This document shows, piece after piece, positions 45,060 through 52,851 of a DNA stretch of 64,000 nucleotides. Within the stretch, counting starts at the first letter, position 1, and every line of letters begins with the position of its first letter. The notes under the pieces were generated by a model that did no database searches, was not told the origin of the DNA, and was given only the letters and a program-made list of their open reading frames with translations. The translations under genes were made by a program, and so were the position numbers. The stretch covers positions 62,001 through 126,000 of the forward strand of contig NZ_JAVJSQ010000029.1 of NCBI RefSeq assembly GCF_040219335.1, read 5' to 3'. This DNA is from Gimesia sp. GTDB taxonomy: Bacteria; Planctomycetota; Planctomycetia; Planctomycetales; Planctomycetaceae.

Positions 45060-45833
45060 ATGATTTATGGCATGTACCTCTCAGCACAAGGCGCTGATGC
45101 AAATTCAGTGCGAATGGATGTGCTGGCTAACAATATGGCGAATGCGAACACGACTTCATTCAAGCGTGATATACCCATTTTTCGCATGAACCCGCCTGCC
45201 GACGAGAAACAGGCTCCCCTGGCGCCTCTTCCCGGAGATCTGCAAAACCACAGCGGTGGTATCACTCTGGAAGGGATGACGACCAATTTCGAAAACGGGG
45301 CCATGATCTCGACCGAAAGCGATTTTGACCTGGCCTTAAAAGGGCAGGGTTTCTTTCAGGTTGGCAATTCTCAAAACTCCTATCTGACTCGCAACGGGTC
45401 CCTTTCTCTGGACAGTAAGCGCCGCGTTGTGACTGCCGATCAGGGGTTGCCTCTGCTGAATACCAACGGTCAGGAAATTACACTGCCCGTCGATGCCGTT
45501 CGCATGGAAATTTCTCCCGATGGTCTGGTGACTCCCTTTGACGCTCAAGGCCAGGCGCTGGGAACCCGGGGACAGATTGCGATCGTGATGCCATCGTCGC
45601 TCAACGAACTCGTCAAAATGGGGAATAGCCTCTACACCACTGAAGGCCGTGTTTCCGAGGCCAAAGGGCCGGTCACGATCGAACAGGGTTTTCTGGAAGC
45701 GTCCGGCACCAACTCCATTGAGGAGATGATGGAACTGGTGACCTCTACCCGGATGTTCGAGTCTAATATCAACATGATTAAACTGCAGGATGACTCACTG
45801 GGCCGTCTGATACAAAGTATGCCCCGCAGATAG
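45060..45833 (+). CDS. flgF: Flagellar basal-body rod protein FlgF
   Basis: A 257-residue rod/hook-family protein of the proximal rod. The N-terminal helix signature is SAQGADANSVRMDVLANNMANANTTSFKRDIPIF (about 6-39), with the family's ANNxANxxTxxFK phrase. The conserved FxVGN...YLTRNGSLSLDSKRRVVTADQGLPLL is near 110-140. The C-terminal helix ends SIEEMMELVTSTRMFESNINMIKLQDDSLGRLIQSM as in FlgF/FlgG. It is the shorter of two related genes and precedes flgG, which favours FlgF. The SD lies within the structured leader. The protein is exported by the flagellar type III system and has no signal peptide. Confidence 0.85.
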   Translation: MIYGMYLSAQGADANSVRMDVLANNMANANTTSFKRDIPIFRMNPPADEKQAPLAPLPGDLQNHSGGITLEGMTTNFENGAMISTESDFDLALKGQGFFQVGNSQNSYLTRNGSLSLDSKRRVVTADQGLPLLNTNGQEITLPVDAVRMEISPDGLVTPFDAQGQALGTRGQIAIVMPSSLNELVKMGNSLYTTEGRVSEAKGPVTIEQGFLEASGTNSIEEMMELVTSTRMFESNINMIKLQDDSLGRLIQSMPRR

Positions 45834-45861
45834 AAATCAAACAATCAAAGACAGTTTTAGC

Positions 45862-45879
45862 TCTGTAATCCGTTACAGA
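45862..45879 (+). repeat. Small hairpin between flgF and flgG
   Basis: TCTGTAA, TCCG loop, TTACAGA: 7-bp stem closed by a UCCG-type tetraloop, 26 bases before the flgG start. No T-run follows, so an mRNA processing or stability element is more likely than a terminator. Confidence 0.35.
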
Positions 45880-45904
45880 ACTTGAGGAAGTAAGGAGACA
45901 ACCG

Positions 45905-46705
45905 ATGGCAGTCAGAGCCCTGTATTCCAGTGCGACGGGAATGGCAGCGAACAGCTTCAATCTCGATACCATTGCCAACAATCTGGCCAACGCGGGTACC
46001 ACTGCTTACAAGCAGAACCGCGCGAATTTTGAAGACATCTTCTACGAGCATTTCAAGCTGCCCGGTGTGCAGGACAACCAGGGAAACATCACTCCCACTG
46101 GCACCGACCTTGGTATTGGTGTTCGCGTTCAGAGCACCGAAGGTGATTTCAGTCAGGGATCAATCGTACCTTCGAATGGAACTTATGACCTGGCCATCGT
46201 CGGAGACGGCTTCTTCCAGGTGAACGACGGCACCCAGGATCTCTACACGCGGGCAGGCAATTTTACACTCAATGCAAACGGTAACCTGGTCATGGCCTCA
46301 GCGGACAAGGGTTATCTCCTGCAGCCCAACATTTCGATTCCCCAGGATGCGATCAATGTGACGATATCCGGAGACGGTGTCGTGAGTTACCAGCAGCAGG
46401 GATCCACACAGATTCAGATCGCCGGCAACATTCAGATTGCCCGCTTCATCAATAACCAGGGTCTGCTGCGTCAGGGAGACAACCTGTATACCGAAACAAC
46501 AGGCTCTGGTAACGCACAGATCGGTAACCCGGGGACAGAAGGACGTGGCCAGTTGCGTCAAGGGTTTCTGGAACAGTCGAATGTGGAACCCGTACGGGAA
46601 CTGGTCGAACTGATTAAAACACAGCGCAACTTTGAGTTGAACAGTCAGGTGGTACAGGCAGCTGATCAGACACTGCAGACCGTCACGAATCTGCGTCGTT
46701 TCTAA
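45905..46705 (+). CDS. flgG: Flagellar distal-rod protein FlgG
   Basis: A 266-residue distal-rod protein joining the proximal rod to the hook. It starts RALYSSATGMAANSFNLDTIANNLANAGTTAYKQNRANFEDIFYEHF, an almost textbook FlgG N-terminus. GDGFFQVNDGTQDLYTRAGNFTLNANGNLV (about 100-130) and the C-terminal QGFLEQSNVEPVRELVELIKTQRNFELNSQVVQAADQTLQTVTNLRRF confirm it. The length is normal. AAGGAG lies just before the ATG. It lies directly after flgF and before flgA, the usual order. Confidence 0.97.
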   Translation: MAVRALYSSATGMAANSFNLDTIANNLANAGTTAYKQNRANFEDIFYEHFKLPGVQDNQGNITPTGTDLGIGVRVQSTEGDFSQGSIVPSNGTYDLAIVGDGFFQVNDGTQDLYTRAGNFTLNANGNLVMASADKGYLLQPNISIPQDAINVTISGDGVVSYQQQGSTQIQIAGNIQIARFINNQGLLRQGDNLYTETTGSGNAQIGNPGTEGRGQLRQGFLEQSNVEPVRELVELIKTQRNFELNSQVVQAADQTLQTVTNLRRF

Positions 46706-46748
46706 GCTGACTCTCTGACCGACTAACCATAGAAATTTGAAAACTGTA

Positions 46749-47888
46749 ATGAATCGTATCTGGGCCAAGTCCGTTTTAAGTCTGTTGCTGACAGCCTGCT
46801 GTCTGAGCCACACGTGTGACGTGCGGGCTGAGATTCTGCGGCTGAAGTCGACCGCGGTCGTGAATTCGTCCGTGGTACGTCTGGGCGATGTGGCTGACGT
46901 GCTGAACGCAGATGAAGCAGAGGCCGCCCGTATGCAGGCGATGATTCTGCAGCCTGCACCGGCGCAGGGGCGCACCCAGGTCATCACGATTTCACAAATC
47001 CGCAGTCGCCTGCAGGCACTGGGCGTCGACTTGAGTCAGCTTGAGTTAACAGGACGCAGCCAGATTCGTGTCAGTTCTGAAAGCCCGCGGGAAGAGCCCC
47101 AGGTTAAGAAGGTCGCGACACAGCAGGAGTTGCAGCAGACTGAAGAAAAAGTCCAGCAGGCGCTCCAGAACTGGATCAGCCGGACTGCGCCCCAGGCCAG
47201 CCATTTCAGGGTCTCGGTTCGATTGCAGCCGGCAGACGTGCCTGTGGTACGTGAAACCCGGGCCGATGGCTTTTACTTTTCACAACTGGACTTGAATCGT
47301 CAGACCGAGCAACCTGTTCTGCTGCAGTTGAAAGATGCTCAGGGAATGGTCCGGCAGGTGCGTGTTATTTGTCAGGTCCAACGAGTGCCGGAAATTCTGG
47401 CAGCCAAATATACATTAAATCGGGGTACGGTGGTTCGCGCCGACGACCTGGTCTGGATGCGACCCGAAAAAGATCAGAAAGGGATCAGCGATCCGCGGCA
47501 GGTAATTGGCCGCGAACTGACCCGCACTGTCTATCAGACGCAGCCGATGCGAACCGAAGACCTGATCGAAGTACCCCTGGTACGTGATGGTGCGATCGTA
47601 ACCGTGTATGCCCGACGAGGCGGCATTTCTGTCCGCCGCGAAATGCGGGCACGCGGTGATGGTTCCATGGGAGATCAGATCACACTGATCGCTCTGGAAG
47701 GCCGCGATCGTTTGACGGCGACGGTGACCGGTTACAACCAGACCGAAGTGAACTACCGTCCGTCCAGCCAGATGCCACAGTCGACGGGAATCCAGTTCAT
47801 CTCCGGTACGACCGAGTCAGCTGGTCCCTCGCGAGGCGGTCAGGTGCAGACCGTATACGAAATTCAAAGAGGGGGGAGGTCTAAATGA
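46749..47888 (+). CDS. flgA: Flagellar P-ring assembly chaperone FlgA
   Basis: A 379-residue periplasmic chaperone that assists P-ring assembly by FlgI. The start is taken at ATG 46749, giving a signal peptide (LSLLLTACCLSHTCDVRAE). TTG 46737 would add four residues; neither has a strong SD. An N-terminal region VVRLGDVADVL is near 42. The C-terminal SAF/ChapFlgA domain begins KYTLNRGTVVRADDLVWMRPE (about 220-240), with VIGRELTRTVYQTQPMRTEDL and GDQITLIALEGRDRLTATVTG in the usual order. It is longer than the E. coli protein (219). The extra middle part (about 100-210, Gln/Glu-rich) is unusual but also seen in other phyla. It overlaps flgH by four bases (ATGA). Confidence 0.87.
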   Translation: MNRIWAKSVLSLLLTACCLSHTCDVRAEILRLKSTAVVNSSVVRLGDVADVLNADEAEAARMQAMILQPAPAQGRTQVITISQIRSRLQALGVDLSQLELTGRSQIRVSSESPREEPQVKKVATQQELQQTEEKVQQALQNWISRTAPQASHFRVSVRLQPADVPVVRETRADGFYFSQLDLNRQTEQPVLLQLKDAQGMVRQVRVICQVQRVPEILAAKYTLNRGTVVRADDLVWMRPEKDQKGISDPRQVIGRELTRTVYQTQPMRTEDLIEVPLVRDGAIVTVYARRGGISVRREMRARGDGSMGDQITLIALEGRDRLTATVTGYNQTEVNYRPSSQMPQSTGIQFISGTTESAGPSRGGQVQTVYEIQRGGRSK

Positions 47889-48802
47889 AGTCACTCAGAG
47901 GAAACAGTGTGCGAACCTGCCAGCGAAGAAAAAAGCTGGCAGTATTACGGGAGGCGATTTCCCTGGGATGTATCGTATTGTTTTGTTCGAGCGTCGTGCG
48001 GGCACAGGGTCCAGCTGTGCAGAACACCGCGCAGGCCAATCAGAGCACTGCAATACGATCCACCCAGGGTACTTCCGAACTGAGTAACATCGAAGCTTTA
48101 CGACAGAAGGCAGACAAACCCGTCACGCCGCCGGAACGTCTGGCTGCCCGTATGAATCAGTTTGAATACTCATCCGAGGCGATGGAAGTGACCGAGTCCC
48201 TGGCGAATACATTCGGGCAAGGAGACCTGTATACACCTTCGCCCAAGCCACCATTGTTGCGTGATTATTCGCTGATCTACGTACCTGCGCCTGAGCCGAT
48301 TGTTGTTAAGGTGCACGACATCATCACGATTATGGTAGATGAAAAATCAAGCGTGACCATCGATTCCCGTTTTAACCGGAACCGTACCGAAACACTGAAA
48401 GCAGAACTCAAAGAGTTCATGCGGATTGATAACGCCGGAAACCTGGCACCCGCTGCCTTGAACAGTCCCAAGATTGACACGCAGTTGCAGGGACGCCTGC
48501 AGAGTACTGGTCAGGTGGCGGACCGCGAAGGGATTCAGTACCGCATCGCCGCGACCGTGGTTGATATTCGCCCGAATGGTAATCTGATTCTGGAAGCCCG
48601 CAAAAGCATTCGCAGTAATCGGGATGTCTGGGAATACCGGCTGACGGGAGAGATTCGCAGTAAAGATGTCAATCGCGACAATACGGCATTGAGTGAAAAC
48701 ATTGCCAACCTGGATATCGTCAAACACCAGCGCGGGAAAGTTTACCAGAGTACGAAGCGTCCCTGGGGCGTGGTGTTGTACGACTGGTTCTTCCCGTTTT
48801 AA
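47885..48802 (+). CDS. flgH: Flagellar L-ring protein FlgH
   Basis: A 305-residue outer-membrane ring protein. Starts at ATG inside the stop of flgA, so translation is coupled. The signature region DYSLIYVPAPEPIVVKVHDIITIMVDEKSSVTIDSRFNRNRTETLKAEL (about 128-176) matches the FlgH phrase with the conserved DIITIxVxE. The C-terminal GRLQSTGQVADREGIQYRIAATVVDIRPNGNLILEARKSIR and TALSENIANLDI follow the family. The N-terminus is long (about 50 residues before the export signal ends at VVRAQG) and has no clear lipobox, although FlgH is normally a lipoprotein. Either the start is later or the ring is not lipid-anchored here. Presence of an L-ring implies an outer membrane. Confidence 0.93.
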   Translation: MKSLRGNSVRTCQRRKKLAVLREAISLGCIVLFCSSVVRAQGPAVQNTAQANQSTAIRSTQGTSELSNIEALRQKADKPVTPPERLAARMNQFEYSSEAMEVTESLANTFGQGDLYTPSPKPPLLRDYSLIYVPAPEPIVVKVHDIITIMVDEKSSVTIDSRFNRNRTETLKAELKEFMRIDNAGNLAPAALNSPKIDTQLQGRLQSTGQVADREGIQYRIAATVVDIRPNGNLILEARKSIRSNRDVWEYRLTGEIRSKDVNRDNTALSENIANLDIVKHQRGKVYQSTKRPWGVVLYDWFFPF

Positions 48803-48840
48803 TTTTGAGTCTTATTGTTAAACGAATACGGAAATTCATC

Positions 48841-49926
48841 ATGTCTGCCCGGTTCTCCCAATCTGTTATCGTCTGTCTGCTGTTCCTCGGAATGCTGACC
48901 TGTTCGCAACAGGAACTGCAGGCACGTACGCGCGTGGAGAATATCTGCAGCGTGTATGGCATGCGGGAGATTAAGCTCACAGGCATGGGACTGGTGGTTG
49001 GGCTCGACGGGACGGGTGATGGTGCTAAGAATCTGCCGACGATCCGCAGCCTGGCAGCGGCACTCAAGCACTTGAACAATCCGGTGGTCGATCTCAAGGA
49101 TCTGGCAGCCGCGAATAACGTGGCACTGGTCATGATCGAAGCCACGATTCCCGCCAGTGGCATTCGCAAAGGGCAGAAGCTGGACTGTTTCGTCAGTTCC
49201 ATGCTGGGAGCCAAAAGTCTGCGGGGCGGTCGTCTGCTGGTCGCACCAGTGGCGACACCGGAAATCGGTAACGAAGTGTTCGCCGGTCTCTGTTCCGGAG
49301 CTGTGATCCTGGAAGATGAACTTTCTCTGGCAACCGGGAAGATTATCAACGGCCTGGTGATGGAGCGGGACTTCGAACTGTCATTTATTGATCGTCGGAC
49401 CCGTTCGATTACGTTGCTTGTCGATAAGCGTCATGCCGGTTTCCACACTGCCAGTGAAGTCGCCCGTGTCATTAACGCCGAATTCAGTTTTGAAGCAGGG
49501 AACCGTCAACTGGCGATTGCCCAGGGACCGGGCCGGGTGTTTATCCGGATTCCCCGTCAATATATCGAATCACCGGTCGAGTTTATTGCTGCTGTGATGG
49601 AGGTCGGCATTGATCGTCCGCACCAGCAGGCCCGGGTGGTGGTCAATCCTAAATCACAAACCGTTGTCGTCACCGGCGAAGTCGAAATCAGTCCGGTGGT
49701 GATCTCACATAAGAATCTGACCGTAGGCATTGGTAATCCAGCCGAGGGGGGGCTGCCGGGAGGCTTTGTGCCGGTTAATGGACAGCCAGGTCAGCAGAAT
49801 ACGCAACGTCTGCAGGAGCTGGTCGAGGCGTTGAATCAGTTACGCGTGCCTACCGAAGATGTGATCAGCATTATCCGCGAGTTGCATCGTTCCGGAAAAC
49901 TGCACGCGGAATATGACGAGCACTAA
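48841..49926 (+). CDS. flgI: Flagellar P-ring protein FlgI
   Basis: A 361-residue periplasmic ring protein surrounding the rod in the peptidoglycan layer. ATG 48841 opens a signal peptide (SVIVCLLFLGMLTC) and is preferred over TTG 48805. The defining phrases are GMGLVVGLDGTGDGAKNLP (about 45-63), IPASGIRKGQKLDCFVSSMLGAKSLRGGRLLVAPV (about 104-138) and the conserved C-terminal VVVTGEVEISPVVISHKNLTV. The length is normal. Compare the FlgI-like/HEAT lipoprotein at 2549, which retains these phrases in altered form. It follows flgH by 38 bases and precedes flgJ. Confidence 0.97.
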   Translation: MSARFSQSVIVCLLFLGMLTCSQQELQARTRVENICSVYGMREIKLTGMGLVVGLDGTGDGAKNLPTIRSLAAALKHLNNPVVDLKDLAAANNVALVMIEATIPASGIRKGQKLDCFVSSMLGAKSLRGGRLLVAPVATPEIGNEVFAGLCSGAVILEDELSLATGKIINGLVMERDFELSFIDRRTRSITLLVDKRHAGFHTASEVARVINAEFSFEAGNRQLAIAQGPGRVFIRIPRQYIESPVEFIAAVMEVGIDRPHQQARVVVNPKSQTVVVTGEVEISPVVISHKNLTVGIGNPAEGGLPGGFVPVNGQPGQQNTQRLQELVEALNQLRVPTEDVISIIRELHRSGKLHAEYDEH

Positions 49927-49970
49927 GAGTCCTGTCGTTTACTCAATCATTTTCACAAGGATCACCAGCC

Positions 49971-50345
49971 ATGGCCCCCCTGTCTGGAATTCAAAACAAC
50001 ATTCAACAGAGTACCCTGCTGACACCTGTCAGCCAGGCACCGTCGGAATTACAGCAGCCCGGTCAGAGTTCTCCGGAGCTGAAGGAAGCGTTCCAGAAGT
50101 TCGTCGCGGGTACGTTCTATCAGCAGATGTTCAAAGCGCTGCGTTCTGCCCAGGGAAAGCCGGCTTATTTTCACGGTGGCCAGGCGGAAGAGATGTTTCA
50201 GTCTCAACTGGACCAGCAGATTTCTGAAGACCTGGCTTCACAGGAAGGAAATGCGTTTTCCGACACGTTGTTCTCGTCATTTTCACGCCAGTTGAATGCG
50301 CAGTCGATGAAATCGATCAATGCGGCATCCGGCGTAACACTATAA
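49971..50345 (+). CDS. flgJ: Flagellar rod-binding protein FlgJ, N-terminal domain only
   Basis: A 124-residue protein with the rod-binding domain of FlgJ: LKEAFQKFVAGTFYQQMFKALRSAQGKPAYFHGGQAEEMFQSQLDQQISEDLA (about 35-88), matching the family phrase F..G...Q.M...L......GG.AE.M....L...I....A. The muramidase domain that E. coli FlgJ carries is absent, as in many bacteria, so peptidoglycan cleavage must be done by another enzyme. The ATG is preceded by AAGGATCACC. It probably caps the growing rod in the periplasm. Confidence 0.9.
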   Translation: MAPLSGIQNNIQQSTLLTPVSQAPSELQQPGQSSPELKEAFQKFVAGTFYQQMFKALRSAQGKPAYFHGGQAEEMFQSQLDQQISEDLASQEGNAFSDTLFSSFSRQLNAQSMKSINAASGVTL

Positions 50346-50483
50346 AAGAACAGTCTTTATACCTGACGAGGGGATTCTGAATAAAACAGACGCGAGAGAT
50401 AGAGCGATTGTGCCGATTATAACGATAGGCGATTTTCACCGTCCGAGGGGCGGATTATGTAATCCGGGAGAAAGGGGGCTCCC

Positions 50484-51011
50484 ATGCATGCAGCACCAAC
50501 TGCGCCGGTACCGGCGCAACATCAACAGCTATTGGGGAAACTGACCGGGATCCTGAATGATCTCGAACCCATTCAAAAGAAACTGCTCGAACTCTATGAG
50601 CAGAAGTCACAGGCACTGAAACAGGTCGATCCGGAACGGATTGAACAGCTGGCCGTGATCGAAGAGCAGCTCACCAATACGCTGCAGTTCATTCTGCTGA
50701 GACGACAGCAACTGTTGCAGACCGCGGAGCAACTCGGTCTGCCCGCCGGTTCCCTGCAGGAACTGCTGCCTGGTCTGGGGCTGGGCATCGAGGTCTCCGA
50801 ACCGATCGCGGAACGAATTGAAGTCGTGCAGCAGCGGTCGCAGAAGCTCAGGCATGAAAGCTGGGTCCAGTGGATTGTGGCCCAACGTTCGTTTCAGCAT
50901 TACTCGCAGATCCTGGAGCTGATTGCGCACGCAGGGAAAAAGACGCCGACGTACTCGGGCGGCCAGAATGAAAATGGTTCAGGGGGGGCGATCTTTGACG
51001 CATCGGCCTGA
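50484..51011 (+). CDS. flgN: FlgN-like chaperone for FlgK and FlgL
   Basis: A 175-residue, fully helical, Gln/Leu-rich coiled-coil protein without signal peptide: LLGKLTGILNDLEPIQKKLLELYEQKSQALKQVDPERIEQL (about 15-55) is the typical FlgN N-terminus. The position directly before flgK and flgL fits the chaperone that keeps the hook-filament junction proteins unfolded for export. FlgN sequences are poorly conserved, so the call rests on helix pattern, size and gene order. An AGAAAGGGGG SD precedes the ATG. The C-terminal Gly/Ser/Asn tail (about 155-175) looks unstructured. Confidence 0.82.
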   Translation: MHAAPTAPVPAQHQQLLGKLTGILNDLEPIQKKLLELYEQKSQALKQVDPERIEQLAVIEEQLTNTLQFILLRRQQLLQTAEQLGLPAGSLQELLPGLGLGIEVSEPIAERIEVVQQRSQKLRHESWVQWIVAQRSFQHYSQILELIAHAGKKTPTYSGGQNENGSGGAIFDASA

Positions 51012-51082
51012 TTGCGGCTGCCCGTCACGGGCGGAGCAGGGCGATGGTTTAAGAACGCATATATCATTACGGACATACTGCC

Positions 51083-52783
51083 ATGGGACTTAATGCAGCA
51101 TTATCAATGGCCAAGCAATCGATGGAGGTATTCAGTACCGGCATCCAGGTTGCGGGTCAGAATATCGCCAATGCGGGCACTCCCGGCTACATCCGTGAGA
51201 ATCTGGTTCTTAATCCGTCCGATCCCTATCGACAGGGGGCGTTGATCACCGGGACGGGAGTGGAGATTTCCGGGATTCAGCAGCAGATCGATCTGTTTCT
51301 GGAAACCCGCATCCATTCAGCAAACACCGAATACTCTTCCATCAACGAGCGCGATACGATTTTCAAACAGCTGGAGAGCGAGCTGCGCGAGCTCTCAGGC
51401 GGAGACCTGTCGACCGGTCTGAATGATTTTCTGGCCAAGTTGAACAACGCGGTGAATCAGCCTGGCTCGATTCCGGACCGGGAGTTTGTGCTCAGTGAGG
51501 CTCAGAAGTTTGCGTCCGAGATCAGTTCGCTGAGACTGCGGATCAACGATCTGCGCGAGACCCAGTCGGTCAACGTGGAAAACCTCGTGAAAGAGGCCAA
51601 CGAGCTGATCGACAAGATCGTGGACCTGAACCCGAAGATTTCGAAGCTCGAAGCATCCGGACTGTTGCAGAGTGATGCGGGCGCTCTGCGAACCGAGCGG
51701 TATAACGCGCTCAATCGACTTTCCGAACTGATCCCGGTGCGGTTTCGCGAACGCGCGGATGGTGCCATCGATGTGTTTACCGGTTCCGATTATCTGGTTC
51801 TGGCCGGCTCCTCTCAAAAGCTGACGGTCCAAACCGATACCGATAAAGGGGTTGTCGTTCAGGAAGTGTTCTTATCCCGGACCAATAGTAACATTTCACG
51901 AACCGGGGGAGAGCTCAAAGGAATTATCGAAGGTCGCGATGACATCCTGGGGGGCTTTGTGGACCAGCTGGATACCTATGCTTCCAACCTGATCTTTGAG
52001 TTCAACAAGATTCATTCTTCCGGAGAAGGGACCGCAGGCTTTGAGCAATTGACCTCCGCGTCTGCGGCACTGGATCCTTCCGCCAATCTGAGTTCAGCGC
52101 TTTCGGGGCTGCCCTTCCAGGCGAATCATGGCAGTTTTCAGATTAAAGTCACGAATAAGACGACGGGGATTACCAATACCACAACGATCAATGTCGACCT
52201 CGACGGAATCGGGGCGGACACCACGTTAAACAGTCTGGCCAGTGCGCTGAACGGCGTGGCGAATCTGAATTCGAGTGTGTCGACCGATGGTCGGCTGAAC
52301 CTCAGTGCCGACTCCGATTATGAGTTCCGCTTCTCGAATGATACCAGTGGGGCCCTGGCGGCCATCGGCATCAATACGCTGTTCACGGGGGCCGATTCCA
52401 GTGATATCGGAATCAACTCCGTCGTGCGAGATAACCAGCAGTTTCTGGCACTGGGGCAGGGGGGCGGCCCTTCAGATGGCAGCAACGCTGTGGCGCTGGC
52501 TGCCTTTTCGCAGCAGCCCATCGAGTCACTTGGGGGCATCACCCTCGACGAGTATTACGATAAAGTGGTATCGAGCATCGCCCAGTCATCCGCTTCTGAG
52601 GGTGCGCTGGCGGAAGGCGCTCAGACATTCCGGGATTCACTCAAGAATCAGCGCGAACAGTTCTCCGGAGTGAGTATCGATGAAGAGACCATCAACGTCA
52701 TGAAGTTCCAGCGTGCGTTTCAGTCTGCCGCCCGACTGGTCAGCACCATCGATGAACTCTTTACCATTCTATTACAAATTTAA
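51083..52783 (+). CDS. flgK: Flagellar hook-associated protein 1, FlgK
   Basis: A 566-residue junction protein. The N-terminal helix GLNAALSMAKQSMEVFSTGIQVAGQNIANAGTPGYIRENLVL (about 2-42) is the classic FlgK start, and the C-terminal FSGVSIDEETINVMKFQRAFQSAARLVSTIDELFTILLQ (about 527-565) the matching helix. Between them are DLSTGLNDFLAKLNNAVNQPGSIPDREFVL (about 112-141) and a variable region (about 345-440) with a flagellin-IN-like element (SFQIKVTNKTTGITNTTTINVDL...). The length is close to the family average (about 550). It has no signal peptide, as expected for a type III export substrate. Confidence 0.96.
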   Translation: MGLNAALSMAKQSMEVFSTGIQVAGQNIANAGTPGYIRENLVLNPSDPYRQGALITGTGVEISGIQQQIDLFLETRIHSANTEYSSINERDTIFKQLESELRELSGGDLSTGLNDFLAKLNNAVNQPGSIPDREFVLSEAQKFASEISSLRLRINDLRETQSVNVENLVKEANELIDKIVDLNPKISKLEASGLLQSDAGALRTERYNALNRLSELIPVRFRERADGAIDVFTGSDYLVLAGSSQKLTVQTDTDKGVVVQEVFLSRTNSNISRTGGELKGIIEGRDDILGGFVDQLDTYASNLIFEFNKIHSSGEGTAGFEQLTSASAALDPSANLSSALSGLPFQANHGSFQIKVTNKTTGITNTTTINVDLDGIGADTTLNSLASALNGVANLNSSVSTDGRLNLSADSDYEFRFSNDTSGALAAIGINTLFTGADSSDIGINSVVRDNQQFLALGQGGGPSDGSNAVALAAFSQQPIESLGGITLDEYYDKVVSSIAQSSASEGALAEGAQTFRDSLKNQREQFSGVSIDEETINVMKFQRAFQSAARLVSTIDELFTILLQI

Positions 52784-52851
52784 ACAGACAATATACCCGT
52801 GGCGGATTGTCAGAATTGCGTCTCGGAAATGAATGACGGATGCCGTGAATT

